NCBI GenBank assembly: GCA_024690665.1
Contig: JAILOU010000029.1
Span: 1 to 64,000, forward strand
Direction of reading: 5' to 3'
Length of the DNA: 64,000 bases
From: Eubacterium sp.
GTDB lineage: Bacteria > Bacillota > Clostridia > Lachnospirales > Lachnospiraceae
In this document: in pieces, positions 1-9,452 of the stretch
How the letters are laid out: each line of letters opens with the position of its first letter
How positions within the stretch are numbered: the stretch's first letter is position 1
Notes under the pieces: model-generated
Seen by the model: the letters and a program-made list of their open reading frames with translations, nothing else
Told to the model about the DNA's origin: nothing
The model's database searches: none
Made by a program: the position numbers and the translations under genes

Positions 1-12
1 GTAATCTTTACA

Positions 13-142
13 GTCAAGACTCGCTCGCGAGTCTTGCGCGCCGGATTCGGGTCTGCTTCAGCAGACAAATTCCTGTCCGAATCCGTGCGCATCCTCGCGG
101 AGCGTTTAACTCAGTCGGAGCTTGTACCCCGACTGAGTTAAA
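13..142. repeat. Structured intergenic repeat, long copy
   Basis: The first 142 nt hold nested perfect inverted repeats. CAAGACTCGC (15-24) pairs with 27-36. CGGATTCGG (42-50) pairs with 77-85 and encloses GTCTGC/GCAGAC (51-56/61-66). A 14-bp stem, TTTAACTCAGTCGG (105-118), pairs with 129-142. The right arm supplies the TAA stop of the response regulator gene. A shortened copy lies at 58182-58220, also on a stop codon. No open reading frame is convincing here. It may act as a 3' UTR structure or be a small non-autonomous repeat family; I cannot tell which. Confidence 0.75.
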
Positions 143-827
143 TCTTAAATCTGTATCCCACACCCCAGATTGTTTCGATATACTGAGGCTTGGCGGTGTT
201 GACTTCAATCTTCTCACGAATCTTCTTGATATGAACCGTTACCGTCGCAATATCTCCAACGGATTCCATATCCCAGATTTCTCTAAAGAGATCTTCCTTG
301 GTATAGACATGATTCGGATGCTCCGCCAGGAAGGTAAGCAGATCGAATTCCTTCGTTGTAAACTGCTTTTCCTCTTCATTCACCCATACGCGGCGCGCCG
401 TCTTATCAATCTTGATTCCGCGAATCTCCACGATGTCATTTTGCTGGTTCATACTGCCGATCAGACGGTCGTATCTGGCAAGATGCGCCTTCACACGAGC
501 CACCAGTTCACTTGGTGAAAATGGCTTCGTAATATAATCATCCGCTCCAAGTCCAAGTCCTCGAATCTTGTCGATGTCATCCTTTTTCGCTGAAACCATC
601 AAGATTGGTGTGTTCTTCGTCTTACGAATCTGCTTGCAGATTTCAAATCCATCTACGCCGGGAAGCATTAAGTCCAAAATAAATAAATCAAACTCTTCTT
701 CAAGCGCACGTTTTAAACCAACCTCACCATCATTTACAACCGAAACCTCAAAACCACTCAGTTCCAGATAATCTTTTTCAAGGTCTGCAATTGCTTCCTC
801 ATCCTCTACGATTAATATCTTACTCAT
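138..827 (-). CDS. OmpR-family response regulator
   Basis: A 229-aa transcriptional response regulator. The receiver domain (about 1-120) shows the acidic pair near E8/D9, the phosphoacceptor Asp at about residue 52 (ILDLMLPG) and the conserved Lys at about 101 (ITKPFSP). A winged-helix DNA-binding domain of the OmpR/PhoB type follows and ends with the typical IWGVGYRF signature. I chose the ATG at 827 because AGGAGGTGCC lies just upstream; longer in-frame starts lack a site. It overlaps the end of the upstream histidine kinase by 8 nt, so the two are translationally coupled. The target genes and signal are unknown. The stop codon lies inside a hairpin repeat. Confidence 0.95.
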   Translation of the reverse strand: MSKILIVEDEEAIADLEKDYLELSGFEVSVVNDGEVGLKRALEEEFDLFILDLMLPGVDGFEICKQIRKTKNTPILMVSAKKDDIDKIRGLGLGADDYITKPFSPSELVARVKAHLARYDRLIGSMNQQNDIVEIRGIKIDKTARRVWVNEEEKQFTTKEFDLLTFLAEHPNHVYTKEDLFREIWDMESVGDIATVTVHIKKIREKIEVNTAKPQYIETIWGVGYRFKI

Positions 828-2313
828 TAGGCACCTCCTGATATTTCCGTACAACAAAGTACATCACCGTACCGACTGCTTCCGTACTGGTTGCCCAGAT
901 TTTGCCGCCGTGATCTTCAATGATCTTTCGTACGATGGATAAGCCGATTCCGCTTCCGCCCGTGGCAGAATTACGCGATGAATCTGCTCTGAAAAAACGG
1001 TCAAACACATATGGCAGGTCTTGCTGTGCAATCCCTTTGCCATTATCTTCTATCTCGACCTGAACAAAATCTCCAACATCTTTTACCCGAATGCTGACAA
1101 ATCCCTTCTCCTTGGTTTTGTCCATATACTTAATGGAATTACCGACTATATTATAAACCACACGTCGAAGCTGCTCCGGATCGGCAATAATCTGAACCTC
1201 CGGTGCAACCTCATTGGTATAAGATAAATCAAGTCCCTTAGACTCAAGATCCATTCCAAGTTCTTCCACGCAATCCGCAAAATAATCGTTCACCTGAATA
1301 CGGTTGAAATTATACGGAATACGATTCGTATCAATATTGGAATAAAGCGTTAACTCGTTAATCAATATGTTCATTTCATTAGCCTTATTATACACTGTCC
1401 GGATGTATTTATCCATCTTTTCCGGTGTGTCGGCAACGCCGTCCATGATTCCCTCCATATAGCCTTTGATGGCGGTAATCGGTGTCTTTAAATCATGCGA
1501 AATATTACTAATCAGTTCCCGGTTGTCGCGCTCGCTTCGAAGCTTTTCTTCCGCATTTAGCTTCAGTCTCTGACGCATCTCCTCAAATGTCTGCAGTACT
1601 TCTCCGATTTCATCATTACGCTCAATGGCAATCTCATAATCAAAATCGCCTTCCTTAATCTTCTGCGCACTGTACTGCATCTTCTTGATCGGATTTAAGA
1701 TTCCCTGGTAGATCCAAACCACCAAAATAAGCGCCGTCATAAATAGGATGACAAGTGCTCCAACTGCCAGATCGATAAGCATCGTCTGCATCTGTGGAAT
1801 CGCTTCGTAGATGTCTGTCACAATAAACACCTGTGACAGTTTGCCGTTTTCCGACAAAAAGTTAATCTGTTTTATCATCAGTTGTTTGGTATCTTCCAAA
1901 AAGATTCCAACACTTCCAATCTCTGTTTCTTCGCTTAGCACATCCAGATTCTGCGGCACATCCTGTCCTTCTTCACTGCCATCATAGATAATCTTGCCTT
2001 CCACTCTTACAAGCAGATACGAATTGTTATTCTCAAGCTGCTGATTCATGGTATCGAGATATTCTTCATCCGTCAGACGAGAAGGCGTCTTCGTCGCCAT
2101 ATCTTCAAGTTCTTCTTGTTGTGACTGTGTGACCTGCACGAGCAGTTGCATACTGCTTGACAAATAAAAGTATGTCTCCCCATGCACGTCATATGCTTTT
2201 TCTAATTCTTTCATCTGGATTGTATTAAGTCCAAAGAACACAACGCCAATCAAAATAAGCGGCACAAAGATAATAATCAAAAATGCCGTAATGAGTCTCG
2301 ATTTTAATCTCAT
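820..2313 (-). CDS. Sensor histidine kinase (HAMP, HisKA, HATPase)
   Basis: A 497-aa membrane histidine kinase, partner of the response regulator it overlaps. Visible in order are TM1 (about 8-30), an extracytoplasmic sensor region (31-175), TM2 (about 180-203), a HAMP linker (204-255), an H-box with His273 (ISNISHDLKTPIT), an N-box (VGNSIKYM), and G-boxes DNGKGI and GGSGIGLSIV. The ATG at 2313 begins a normal signal-anchor; the longer in-frame extension would run into the metK terminator. The kinase precedes the regulator, the reverse of the most common order. Only about 25 nt separate the start from the metK terminator, so its promoter must lie upstream in metK or rely on read-through. The stimulus is unknown. 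Confidence 0.94.
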   Translation of the reverse strand: MRLKSRLITAFLIIIFVPLILIGVVFFGLNTIQMKELEKAYDVHGETYFYLSSSMQLLVQVTQSQQEELEDMATKTPSRLTDEEYLDTMNQQLENNNSYLLVRVEGKIIYDGSEEGQDVPQNLDVLSEETEIGSVGIFLEDTKQLMIKQINFLSENGKLSQVFIVTDIYEAIPQMQTMLIDLAVGALVILFMTALILVVWIYQGILNPIKKMQYSAQKIKEGDFDYEIAIERNDEIGEVLQTFEEMRQRLKLNAEEKLRSERDNRELISNISHDLKTPITAIKGYMEGIMDGVADTPEKMDKYIRTVYNKANEMNILINELTLYSNIDTNRIPYNFNRIQVNDYFADCVEELGMDLESKGLDLSYTNEVAPEVQIIADPEQLRRVVYNIVGNSIKYMDKTKEKGFVSIRVKDVGDFVQVEIEDNGKGIAQQDLPYVFDRFFRADSSRNSATGGSGIGLSIVRKIIEDHGGKIWATSTEAVGTVMYFVVRKYQEVPNE

Positions 2314-2338
2314 AACAACTCCTCTCAGTTTCAGCCAT

Positions 2339-2370
2339 AAAAAAATGCCGCAAGGAAATCCTTGCGGCAT
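2339..2370 (-). terminator. Intrinsic terminator of metK
   Basis: ATGCCGCAAGG (2345-2355) pairs with CCTTGCGGCAT (2360-2370). On the minus strand this is followed by a run of Ts (2339-2345). It sits between the metK stop and the kinase start. Confidence 0.85.
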
Positions 2371-2413
2371 CTCATCTGCACTAAGCCGCAGCCTCATGCA
2401 GTCATTATATCAT

Positions 2414-3601
2414 TTACAGATATTTCTTTAAAGCATCAACCTTATTCAGTGCTTCCCAAGGAAGATTTAAGTCGTTACGTCCAAAGTGACCATAAGCAGC
2501 TGTCGGACGATAGATAGGTCTTCTAAGGTCAAGCATCTTAATGATTCCTGCCGGACGAAGATCGAAGTTTTCACGAACGATTTCGACAAGCTTCTCATCA
2601 GAAACCTTACCTGTACCAAATGAATCTACCATGATAGAAGTAGGCTGTGCTACACCGATTGCGTAAGAAAGCTGAATCTCGCACTTGTCAGCAAGACCTG
2701 CAGCTACTAAGTTCTTTGCAACGTAACGTGCAGCATATGCTCCGGAACGGTCTACCTTTGTGCAGTCCTTTCCTGAGAAAGCTCCGCCGCCGTGACGAGC
2801 ATATCCACCGTATGTATCAACGATAATCTTACGTCCTGTAAGACCGGCATCACCGTGTGGTCCACCGATTACGAATCTACCGGTAGGGTTGATGAAATAC
2901 TTTGTATCAGCATCTAACATATCCTTTGGAAGGATTGGCTCGAATACATGCTTTTTGATGTCTTCATGAATCTGTTCCTGTGTAACATCTTCATCATGCT
3001 GTGTAGAAAGTACAACAGCCTCTAATCTCTTAGGCTTTCCATTTTCATCATACTCAACAGAAACCTGAGTCTTACCATCTGCTCTAAGGTAAGGAAGAGT
3101 TCCATCCTTACGAACCTTTGTAAGCTGAAGAGCAAGTCTGTGTGCAAGTGAGATTGGATATGGCATATACTCATCTGTTTCATTGGTAGCATAACCAAAC
3201 ATCATACCCTGATCTCCGGCACCGATTGCTTCGATCTGCTCATCTGTCATGTTGCTCTCACGAGCTTCAAGTGCCTTGTCAACACCCATAGCGATATCTG
3301 GTGACTGCTTGTCAAGTGCAACCATAACTGCACATGTATTGCCGTCAAATCCCTTCTTACCGTCGTCATAACCGATTTCATTAACCGTCTTACGAACGAT
3401 TGCAGGTACGTCAAGGTTAGCCTTTGTTGTAATCTCGCCTGTTACAAGAACAAATCCTGTACAAGTTGCAGCTTCGCAAGCTACACGGCTCATTGGATCT
3501 TCTGCAAGGCAAGCATCTAAGATTGCATCTGAAATAGCATCGCAGATTTTATCCGGATGTCCTTCTGTAACGGACTCAGATGTAAATAATAATTTTTCCA
3601 T
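2414..3601 (-). CDS. metK: S-adenosylmethionine synthetase
   Basis: A 395-aa cytosolic enzyme that makes S-adenosylmethionine from methionine and ATP. The N-terminal [16 protein letters not shown]-like block, the [12 protein letters not shown] motif and the [16 protein letters not shown] loop are all present, and the length is normal for the family. The ATG at 3601 follows GAGGAGGA; the longer reading frame would run through the riboswitch terminator. The gene stands alone behind a SAM-I riboswitch, so its own product should repress it. The next gene downstream on the same strand is the histidine kinase, beyond a terminator. Confidence 0.98.
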   Translation of the reverse strand: MEKLLFTSESVTEGHPDKICDAISDAILDACLAEDPMSRVACEAATCTGFVLVTGEITTKANLDVPAIVRKTVNEIGYDDGKKGFDGNTCAVMVALDKQSPDIAMGVDKALEARESNMTDEQIEAIGAGDQGMMFGYATNETDEYMPYPISLAHRLALQLTKVRKDGTLPYLRADGKTQVSVEYDENGKPKRLEAVVLSTQHDEDVTQEQIHEDIKKHVFEPILPKDMLDADTKYFINPTGRFVIGGPHGDAGLTGRKIIVDTYGGYARHGGGAFSGKDCTKVDRSGAYAARYVAKNLVAAGLADKCEIQLSYAIGVAQPTSIMVDSFGTGKVSDEKLVEIVRENFDLRPAGIIKMLDLRRPIYRPTAAYGHFGRNDLNLPWEALNKVDALKKYL

Positions 3602-3614
3602 TTTTTCCTCCTCG

Positions 3615-3647
3615 AAAAAAATAATCCGCTTCAAACATGAGCGGATT
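3615..3647 (-). terminator. SAM riboswitch terminator
   Basis: AATCCGCT (3623-3630) pairs with AGCGGATT (3640-3647), followed on the minus strand by a run of Ts. It lies between the SAM-I aptamer and the metK ribosome-binding site, the expected expression platform. Confidence 0.88.
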
Positions 3648-3667
3648 CGACACATTCTCATCAAATC

Positions 3668-3766
3668 CTCTTATTGTTCGATTACTCGCTCAGGTTGGCA
3701 CCTTCCTTATACGGGGTTGCCGTGGCTTCCACGATCCTATGTATCTCTGCCACTCTTAATAAGAGA
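3668..3766 (-). promoter_or_regulatory. SAM-I (S-box) riboswitch aptamer
   Basis: Read on the minus strand, the leader of metK carries the S-box landmarks. P1 strand CTCTTAT is followed by AAGAGTGG and a GAAGCC-CGGCAACC block. Then come AAGGTGCCAA and the closing ATAAGAG. Order and spacing match the SAM-I class, and a terminator hairpin follows. High S-adenosylmethionine should stop transcription before metK. Confidence 0.95.
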
Positions 3767-3824
3767 ACTTATGTAGTTACCATGTGTTAGGTTACACTTT
3801 TTTCCCTTTTCTGTCAAGCAAAAT

Positions 3825-3866
3825 CAAAAAAACAGACTCTTGAGCAATCTTACCCAAAGAGTCTGT
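3825..3866 (-). terminator. Intrinsic terminator of murA
   Basis: ACAGACTCTT (3832-3841) pairs with AAGAGTCTGT (3857-3866), with a T-run on the minus strand at 3825-3831. It lies just past the murA stop. Confidence 0.88.
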
Positions 3867-3881
3867 CATATCTTCTTATTC

Positions 3882-5174
3882 TTATGAAACTTTCATCCTG
3901 AACTTTTGTACTTCTTTTTCTGAAGTTACCAGTTCCATCTGTGCTCCAAGGCTACGCATCTTCTCCTCAAAGCGTTCATAGCCACGCTGGATATAATGAA
4001 TATCATCAATTGTGGTAATGCCTTCTGCCGCAAGACCAGCAATTACGAGCGCTGCTCCTGCACGAAGATCCGGTGCGCTGACTCTTGCTCCGGTATATCC
4101 TTCCACACCTGAGATGATGGCAATATTGCTTTCCACCTTGATATCAGCTCCCATACGTGTCAATTCATCTACATACTTAAAACGATTCTCGAAGATAGAT
4201 TCTGTTACGACACTGGTACCTTCTGCAATCGCAAGTACGACTGCAATCTGTGGCTGCATATCGGTTGGATAACCCGGATATGGAAGTGTGGTAACGGAAG
4301 TATGATGAAGCTGTTTTGATGCCACTACACGTACCGCATCATCAAATTCTTCTACTTCGCATCCAATCTCTAATAACTTGGCTGTAGTAGCTTCAAGATG
4401 TTTTGGAATCACATTCTTAACGGTAACATCACCCTTCGTAGCTGCAGCTGCGAACATAAATGTTCCGGCCTCAATCTGATCCGGGATTACCGCATAGGTT
4501 GTCTTATGAAGCTTCGCTACGCCATTCACGCGAATCATGTCTGTTCCGGCTCCGCGAATATCTGCTCCCATGCTATTTAAAAAGTTTGCAACGTCTACTA
4601 CATGCGGTTCCTTTGCTGCATTCTCAATTACCGTCTTACCCTCTGCCATCGTAGCTGCCATCATAATATTGATAGTTGCTCCAACCGAAACCTTATCCAT
4701 ATAGATATGGCTTCCGACAAGTTTCTTCGCATCTGCCGATACCAGACCGTAAGAGATATCCACCTCTGCACCAAGCGCCTTAAGACCCTTGATATGAAGG
4801 TCAATCGGGCGAGAACCAATTGCACATCCACCCGGAAGCGCAACCTCTGCTTTTTTATATTTACCAACCAAAGCTCCAAGTAAATAATAAGAAGCTCTGA
4901 TCTTCTTAATCGCATCATAATCCACTCTTAGCGTATCAATGGATGCTCCGGTAATCTTCACCGTATGAGCGTCCAGACGTTCTACGATTGCGCCGATTCC
5001 GCTAAGCGCTTCCAAAAGTACATTCGTATCGCGTACATCCGGAAGATTTTCAATTGTAACTGTTTCGTCTGTCATGATTGCGGCCGCAAGAATAGCAAGC
5101 GCAGCATTCTTTGCTCCGCCGATTTCTACTTCTCCAACCAAAGGATTTCCACCCTTAATCACGTACTGATTCAT
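3882..5174 (-). CDS. murA: UDP-GlcNAc 1-carboxyvinyltransferase
   Basis: A 430-aa enzyme that transfers enolpyruvate to UDP-N-acetylglucosamine, the first committed step of peptidoglycan synthesis. The N-terminal GGAKNAALAIL block carries the catalytic Lys22-Asn23. The fosfomycin-target cysteine is Cys117 in PGGCAIGSRPID. Length and both EPSP-synthase-like domains are normal. Firmicutes often have two murA paralogues; I cannot tell which this is. The gene stands alone with its own terminator. The 180 nt upstream to aroK are AT-rich and probably hold its promoter; I see no other structure there. Confidence 0.96.
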   Translation of the reverse strand: MNQYVIKGGNPLVGEVEIGGAKNAALAILAAAIMTDETVTIENLPDVRDTNVLLEALSGIGAIVERLDAHTVKITGASIDTLRVDYDAIKKIRASYYLLGALVGKYKKAEVALPGGCAIGSRPIDLHIKGLKALGAEVDISYGLVSADAKKLVGSHIYMDKVSVGATINIMMAATMAEGKTVIENAAKEPHVVDVANFLNSMGADIRGAGTDMIRVNGVAKLHKTTYAVIPDQIEAGTFMFAAAATKGDVTVKNVIPKHLEATTAKLLEIGCEVEEFDDAVRVVASKQLHHTSVTTLPYPGYPTDMQPQIAVVLAIAEGTSVVTESIFENRFKYVDELTRMGADIKVESNIAIISGVEGYTGARVSAPDLRAGAALVIAGLAAEGITTIDDIHYIQRGYERFEEKMRSLGAQMELVTSEKEVQKFRMKVS

Positions 5175-5353
5175 AAAGCACCTCTATATTCTATCTATTA
5201 CTCTTATTGCGTTAAAACAATTTTATACCTAAAACACATTATCTATGACCATAGTCCTAGATTTACACATTATATCGATGTTATTATAGCACATAGATTG
5301 ATTTTGTAAATCCCTAAAATCATTACATTTTTATTTCAGAATCTTTACAGAAT

Positions 5354-5893
5354 TTACACTTTTTTATCAAATTCCGTATCAATATATCCCTTTTCTGACA
5401 AAGTCTTAACGACCGCATCCAGCGTCTGTTCTGTGTTTAAGCCATCTTCCGACACAACCACATCTGCATACTTTTCATAGAGGCTGCTTCGCTCTTCATA
5501 CAGATCATGAAGCGTTTGTCCTTTTTTTAGTACAACACCGCGACCACGAATATTATGAAGTCTTCGTTCAATCTGTTTATAAGAAACCTTCAGATAGACA
5601 ATATAACCAATCTCACCAAGATGTTCCATGGCTTCCTTACCATAAACAACGCTTCCTCCTGTCGCAATCACGCTTCGGCTTGTATCAATAGAAGCATTGA
5701 CTTCATTTTCCACCTGAATAAATCCATCCGTTCCACGTTCGGAAATAATTTCATGAAGAAGCTTCTTCTCGCGCTCTTGAATGAGCAGGTCCGCATCCAT
5801 AAAATGATATCCAATAACCTTTGCCAAAATAACACCGATGGTACTCTTGCCGACACCCGGCATCCCAATCAGTACAATATTTTCTTTTTTCAT
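5354..5893 (-). CDS. aroK: Shikimate kinase
   Basis: A 179-aa P-loop kinase that phosphorylates shikimate in aromatic amino acid synthesis. The Walker A loop GMPGVGKST begins at residue 9. The shikimate-site DADLLIQ and ATGGSVVY motifs and the RGRGV lid region are present. I chose the ATG at 5893, where the family's normal N terminus MKKENIVLIG starts; the longer frame overlaps the ABC transporter gene. It starts 16 nt after the upstream ABC gene, so the three are likely co-transcribed. No link between the exporter and shikimate metabolism is evident. Confidence 0.9.
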   Translation of the reverse strand: MKKENIVLIGMPGVGKSTIGVILAKVIGYHFMDADLLIQEREKKLLHEIISERGTDGFIQVENEVNASIDTSRSVIATGGSVVYGKEAMEHLGEIGYIVYLKVSYKQIERRLHNIRGRGVVLKKGQTLHDLYEERSSLYEKYADVVVSEDGLNTEQTLDAVVKTLSEKGYIDTEFDKKV

Positions 5894-5909
5894 ATTAATG
5901 CATACTCTC

Positions 5910-7658
5910 CTATTCGTTTGTGGCTTGCGACTGTTCAAACTGACTTTCGTATAAATGTTTATAGAAGCCGTCCGCCTCAAGCAGCTGCGCATGCGTTCCC
6001 TGCTCAATAACCTGTCCGTCTTTCATCACAAGAATACAGTCTGCGTTCATAATCGTCGACAGGCGATGTGCCACAACAAAACTCGTTCTGCCATCCATTA
6101 GTTTTTGAAATGCCATCTGAATCTTTTGTTCCGTCAATGTATCAACCGAAGATGTCGCCTCATCCAAAATCATAATCGCCGGCGAGTGAAGCATTGCCCT
6201 TGCAATACAAAGAAGCTGCTTTTGTCCCTGCGACAGATTGTCAGCATCAAAATCAAGCACCGTATCATAGCCATTTGGCAGCTGCATGATAAACTCATCT
6301 GCATATGCCGCCTTCGCTGCGCGAAGCACATCTTCCTCGCTCGCCTCTTCAAAGCCAAAGGATATATTATCACGAATTGTCCCCTGAATCAAAAAAGAAT
6401 CTTGCAGCACCATGCACATATTTTTTCTAAGGCTCTGACGAGACACCTTGGAAATGTCTTTTCCGTCCACCAGTATCTGCCCGTCGTCCACATCATAAAA
6501 CCGCATCAAAAGGTTAATCAGAGTCGTCTTCCCGCAACCCGTAGGGCCTACAATTGCAACAAGTTGTCCCGGCTTTGCTTCTATATTCATATGCTGAATC
6601 AGCGGCTTATCCGGCTCATAAGAAAAGCTGACATCACAAAATGTCACCGCCCCGCGTATCTCACCATCCAGCTGCTCTGTCTGCACCGGCTCCTCGTCCT
6701 CTTGCAAAAAGCTAAAGATTCGTCCCGCACAGGCAAATGCATTTTGCAATTCCGTCACAACTCCCGTAATTTCATTAAATGGTTTCGTATACTGGTTCGC
6801 ATAACTCAAAAACACGGTGAGCTGTCCGACGCTGATCACGCCATGCAGCGCACTGATTGCACCCACAAGCGCAACCGCCATATAGACAAGCGCGTTGATA
6901 AATCTCGTTCCCGGATTGACCAAAGAAGAGTAAAATGTCGCCTTTCTAGACACCACCTTCAGCTTCTCATTTCGCTCTTCAAATGTCTCCATTACAGCCG
7001 CTTCCCGTCCATATGCCTGAATCAGTTTTTCACCGGATACATTTTCATTTACAATACCGGTCACCTCAGAGCGAAGCTTAGACTGCTGCTGAAACAGATG
7101 ATATGTCTTTTTGGATATGAACGCTGCCGCGAACAGGCTAATCGGTGTCAGGCAGATTACCACCAGGGAAATCTTCACATTCATCGTCAGCATAAACACC
7201 AGCGTTCCACCAATCGTAACAAGTCCTGTAAAAAGCTGATTTGCTCCCAAAAGCAACCCGTCCGAGAGCTGTTCCACATCCGAAATCATACGATTGACAA
7301 GATCGCCATACGCATACCCATCCAGTCTTGAAACCGGCACCTTCTTAAGTTTTGCAAAAAAGTCCCGTCGAATATCATGCGATACACCAAATGAAATTGC
7401 ATTGTTGCTGTAGTTGGTCACCCACTGTGCGATAAATCCAAGCACGATGCACAGTACAATCTTTTCAATAAGCCCTGCTAAAATGCCAAAGTCCACGCGG
7501 CCGATTCCAATCATAAGATCGACAGCACGTCCTGTTAAAATCGGAATATATAAACTAATCAGCGCCGAAGCAAATGCGCCGGCAAAAGAAAGCACCACAA
7601 ACCCAAGCTGACTTTTCAGGTAGAAAAGCAGCATCTTCATCGTCACATTACGATTCAT
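5910..7658 (-). CDS. ABC exporter half-transporter, subunit 2
   Basis: A 582-aa fused membrane and nucleotide-binding subunit of an ABC exporter. The six-helix membrane domain covers about 1-320. The ATPase domain has Walker A GPTGCGKTT, a Q-loop, a Walker B ending ILDEATSSVD and the H-loop VVAHRLST. The signature is LSQGQ rather than LSGGQ. The ATG at 7658 gives a normal N terminus and overlaps the upstream half-transporter by 11 nt. With that partner it should form a heterodimer; this subunit keeps the catalytic Glu of Walker B. The substrate is unknown; multidrug or peptide export is typical. Confidence 0.92.
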   Translation of the reverse strand: MNRNVTMKMLLFYLKSQLGFVVLSFAGAFASALISLYIPILTGRAVDLMIGIGRVDFGILAGLIEKIVLCIVLGFIAQWVTNYSNNAISFGVSHDIRRDFFAKLKKVPVSRLDGYAYGDLVNRMISDVEQLSDGLLLGANQLFTGLVTIGGTLVFMLTMNVKISLVVICLTPISLFAAAFISKKTYHLFQQQSKLRSEVTGIVNENVSGEKLIQAYGREAAVMETFEERNEKLKVVSRKATFYSSLVNPGTRFINALVYMAVALVGAISALHGVISVGQLTVFLSYANQYTKPFNEITGVVTELQNAFACAGRIFSFLQEDEEPVQTEQLDGEIRGAVTFCDVSFSYEPDKPLIQHMNIEAKPGQLVAIVGPTGCGKTTLINLLMRFYDVDDGQILVDGKDISKVSRQSLRKNMCMVLQDSFLIQGTIRDNISFGFEEASEEDVLRAAKAAYADEFIMQLPNGYDTVLDFDADNLSQGQKQLLCIARAMLHSPAIMILDEATSSVDTLTEQKIQMAFQKLMDGRTSFVVAHRLSTIMNADCILVMKDGQVIEQGTHAQLLEADGFYKHLYESQFEQSQATNE

Positions 7659-9375
7659 AAGAAGCCTCCTTTCTGCCTTGTGCCATATAGATTTCCCGAT
7701 ACTCCCTGCACCTTTCAAGAAGCTGCTCATGTGTACCAAGATCGACCACCTGCCCGTGCTTTAACAAAAGCACTCTGTCCATATGCTCCATCACCGAAAT
7801 CCTCTGCGAATTCCAGATAACCGTAGTCCCTTTCATCTCCCGCTGTACGTAGCGACGAAAAGCCGCATCCGTTGCATAATCAAGTGCCGAAGTACAATCG
7901 TCCAGCACAAGAAGCTTAGGTCTTCGAATCAGCGCACGCGCAATGGAAAGACGCTGCCTTTGACCACCGGAGAAATTGCGTCCTTCCTGTTCCACCTTCG
8001 CATCGAGTCCATCCTCTAAATCCTTTACGAATTCATATGCCTGCGCCCCCTTTAAGGCAGCAATCATTTCTTCTTGCGAGGCATCTTCCTTCCCCATCAT
8101 CAGATTGGACCGAATCGTTCCGGAGAACAGCAGCGGCTTTTGCTCTGCCCACGCAATCTGTTTTCGCACATTGTTAAGGTCCAAATCCTCAATATTGGTA
8201 TCGCCCCAGAAGACATTCCCGCTTGTCGCGCAATAGTTTCCCATTGCAAGCTGCGCCAGCGTAGACTTGCCGGCACCGGTTCCGCCAATGATTCCAATCT
8301 TCTCTCCTTGCTTAATAGAAAGATCAATCTGATTAAGCGCCGGATTCGCACCTTCCTTATAGGTGAAACCAACGCTGTCAAATGTCAGTGCCGCAGTCGT
8401 ATCTTTATGATGCACGGCACCCTTTCGCACTACCTCTTTAAGACAAAGCACCTCTTCCAAACGCTTTTCACAGGCAATCGATTTCGTCACTGTGATAATA
8501 TAATTTGCAAATTTGACAAGTTCTACCAGAATCTGGGAAATGTAATTCACAAGCGCTACCATCTCACCCTGGGTGAGGATTCCGGTATTCACTTTCTCTC
8601 CGCCAAGATACAACAAGACGGCAAGGCCGCCATTTACAATAACAAAGGTAAGTGGATTCATCAGGCCTGAGATATTACCAACCCTTCTTTGACGGGATAA
8701 CATGGCGTCATTTTCCCCAACAAAATCCTCTTCCATCAGTTGTTCTTTTCCAAATGCCCGGATTGGACGAACCCCCATAAGAGACTGGCGCGTTCTCATC
8801 AAAAGTCCGTCAAGCCTTCTTTGAATTCCTTCATACCGCGGCAGATTGTAATGCATCACCACGCTGACACACAGCGCCAGGATTGCAATCACAACGACGA
8901 ACAAAAACGCAATTCTCACATGAATGGTAAATGCCATAACCATCGCACCAAATACAACAAATGGTGAGCGTAGCAGCAATCGAAGCGAGAAATTAATTCC
9001 GACTTGTACCTGATTGACATCCGATGACAATCTTGTAATAAGCGTAGACGCTCCCACTTCATCCAGCTGACGATACGACAGCCTTTGCACCTTGGCAAAC
9101 AACCGGTCGCGCAGCTTCGTCGAAACCTCCGTCGCAACATAGGCAGAAAAATACTGCGCCGTTACAGAAAAGGCGAGTCCTGCTGCCGCCAGCACAATCA
9201 GCCTGACTGCACTTTGCTGCACATACCCAAAGTCACCCCTGGCAATTCCCTGATCGATCATCGATGCAATTACCATGGGAACAAACAGTTCCAGTACAGC
9301 TTCAATCATTTTAAACGCCGGCGCTAAGATCGCCAGCGCCTTATATTGTTTTAATAATGAAAATAACTCTTTCAC
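7648..9375 (-). CDS. ABC exporter half-transporter, subunit 1
   Basis: A 575-aa ABC exporter half with an N-terminal membrane domain (about 1-320) and a C-terminal ATPase. Walker A is GGTGAGKST and the signature FSGGQ is intact. Walker B reads LVLDDCTSALD, so the catalytic Glu is Asp, and the switch His region reads WNSQRIS instead of the usual AHRLST. It therefore supplies one degenerate ATP site in a heterodimer with the overlapping downstream gene, as in characterised heterodimeric exporters. It begins the exporter-aroK transcription unit. The substrate is unknown. Confidence 0.92.
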   Translation of the reverse strand: MKELFSLLKQYKALAILAPAFKMIEAVLELFVPMVIASMIDQGIARGDFGYVQQSAVRLIVLAAAGLAFSVTAQYFSAYVATEVSTKLRDRLFAKVQRLSYRQLDEVGASTLITRLSSDVNQVQVGINFSLRLLLRSPFVVFGAMVMAFTIHVRIAFLFVVVIAILALCVSVVMHYNLPRYEGIQRRLDGLLMRTRQSLMGVRPIRAFGKEQLMEEDFVGENDAMLSRQRRVGNISGLMNPLTFVIVNGGLAVLLYLGGEKVNTGILTQGEMVALVNYISQILVELVKFANYIITVTKSIACEKRLEEVLCLKEVVRKGAVHHKDTTAALTFDSVGFTYKEGANPALNQIDLSIKQGEKIGIIGGTGAGKSTLAQLAMGNYCATSGNVFWGDTNIEDLDLNNVRKQIAWAEQKPLLFSGTIRSNLMMGKEDASQEEMIAALKGAQAYEFVKDLEDGLDAKVEQEGRNFSGGQRQRLSIARALIRRPKLLVLDDCTSALDYATDAAFRRYVQREMKGTTVIWNSQRISVMEHMDRVLLLKHGQVVDLGTHEQLLERCREYREIYMAQGRKEASYES

Positions 9376-9411
9376 TCCTGACTCCCTTCGCTGCCATATA
9401 CATATAAAAGA

Positions 9412-9437
9412 AAGCTGCCGAAATGATTCGGCAGCTT
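9412..9437 (-). terminator. Terminator after foldase lipoprotein gene
   Basis: AAGCTGCCGAA (9412-9422) pairs with TTCGGCAGCTT (9427-9437). On the minus strand the stem runs into a T-rich stretch. It separates the foldase gene from the ABC exporter genes. Confidence 0.8.
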
Positions 9438-9452
9438 ATATAGTTTCACATC

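Noticed and set aside
6105-7331. 408-codon plus-strand frame opposite the ABC exporter gene
   Set aside because: It is antisense to a complete ABC transporter and its translation is rich in Arg, His, Cys and Gln with no domain. It is a shadow of the real gene.
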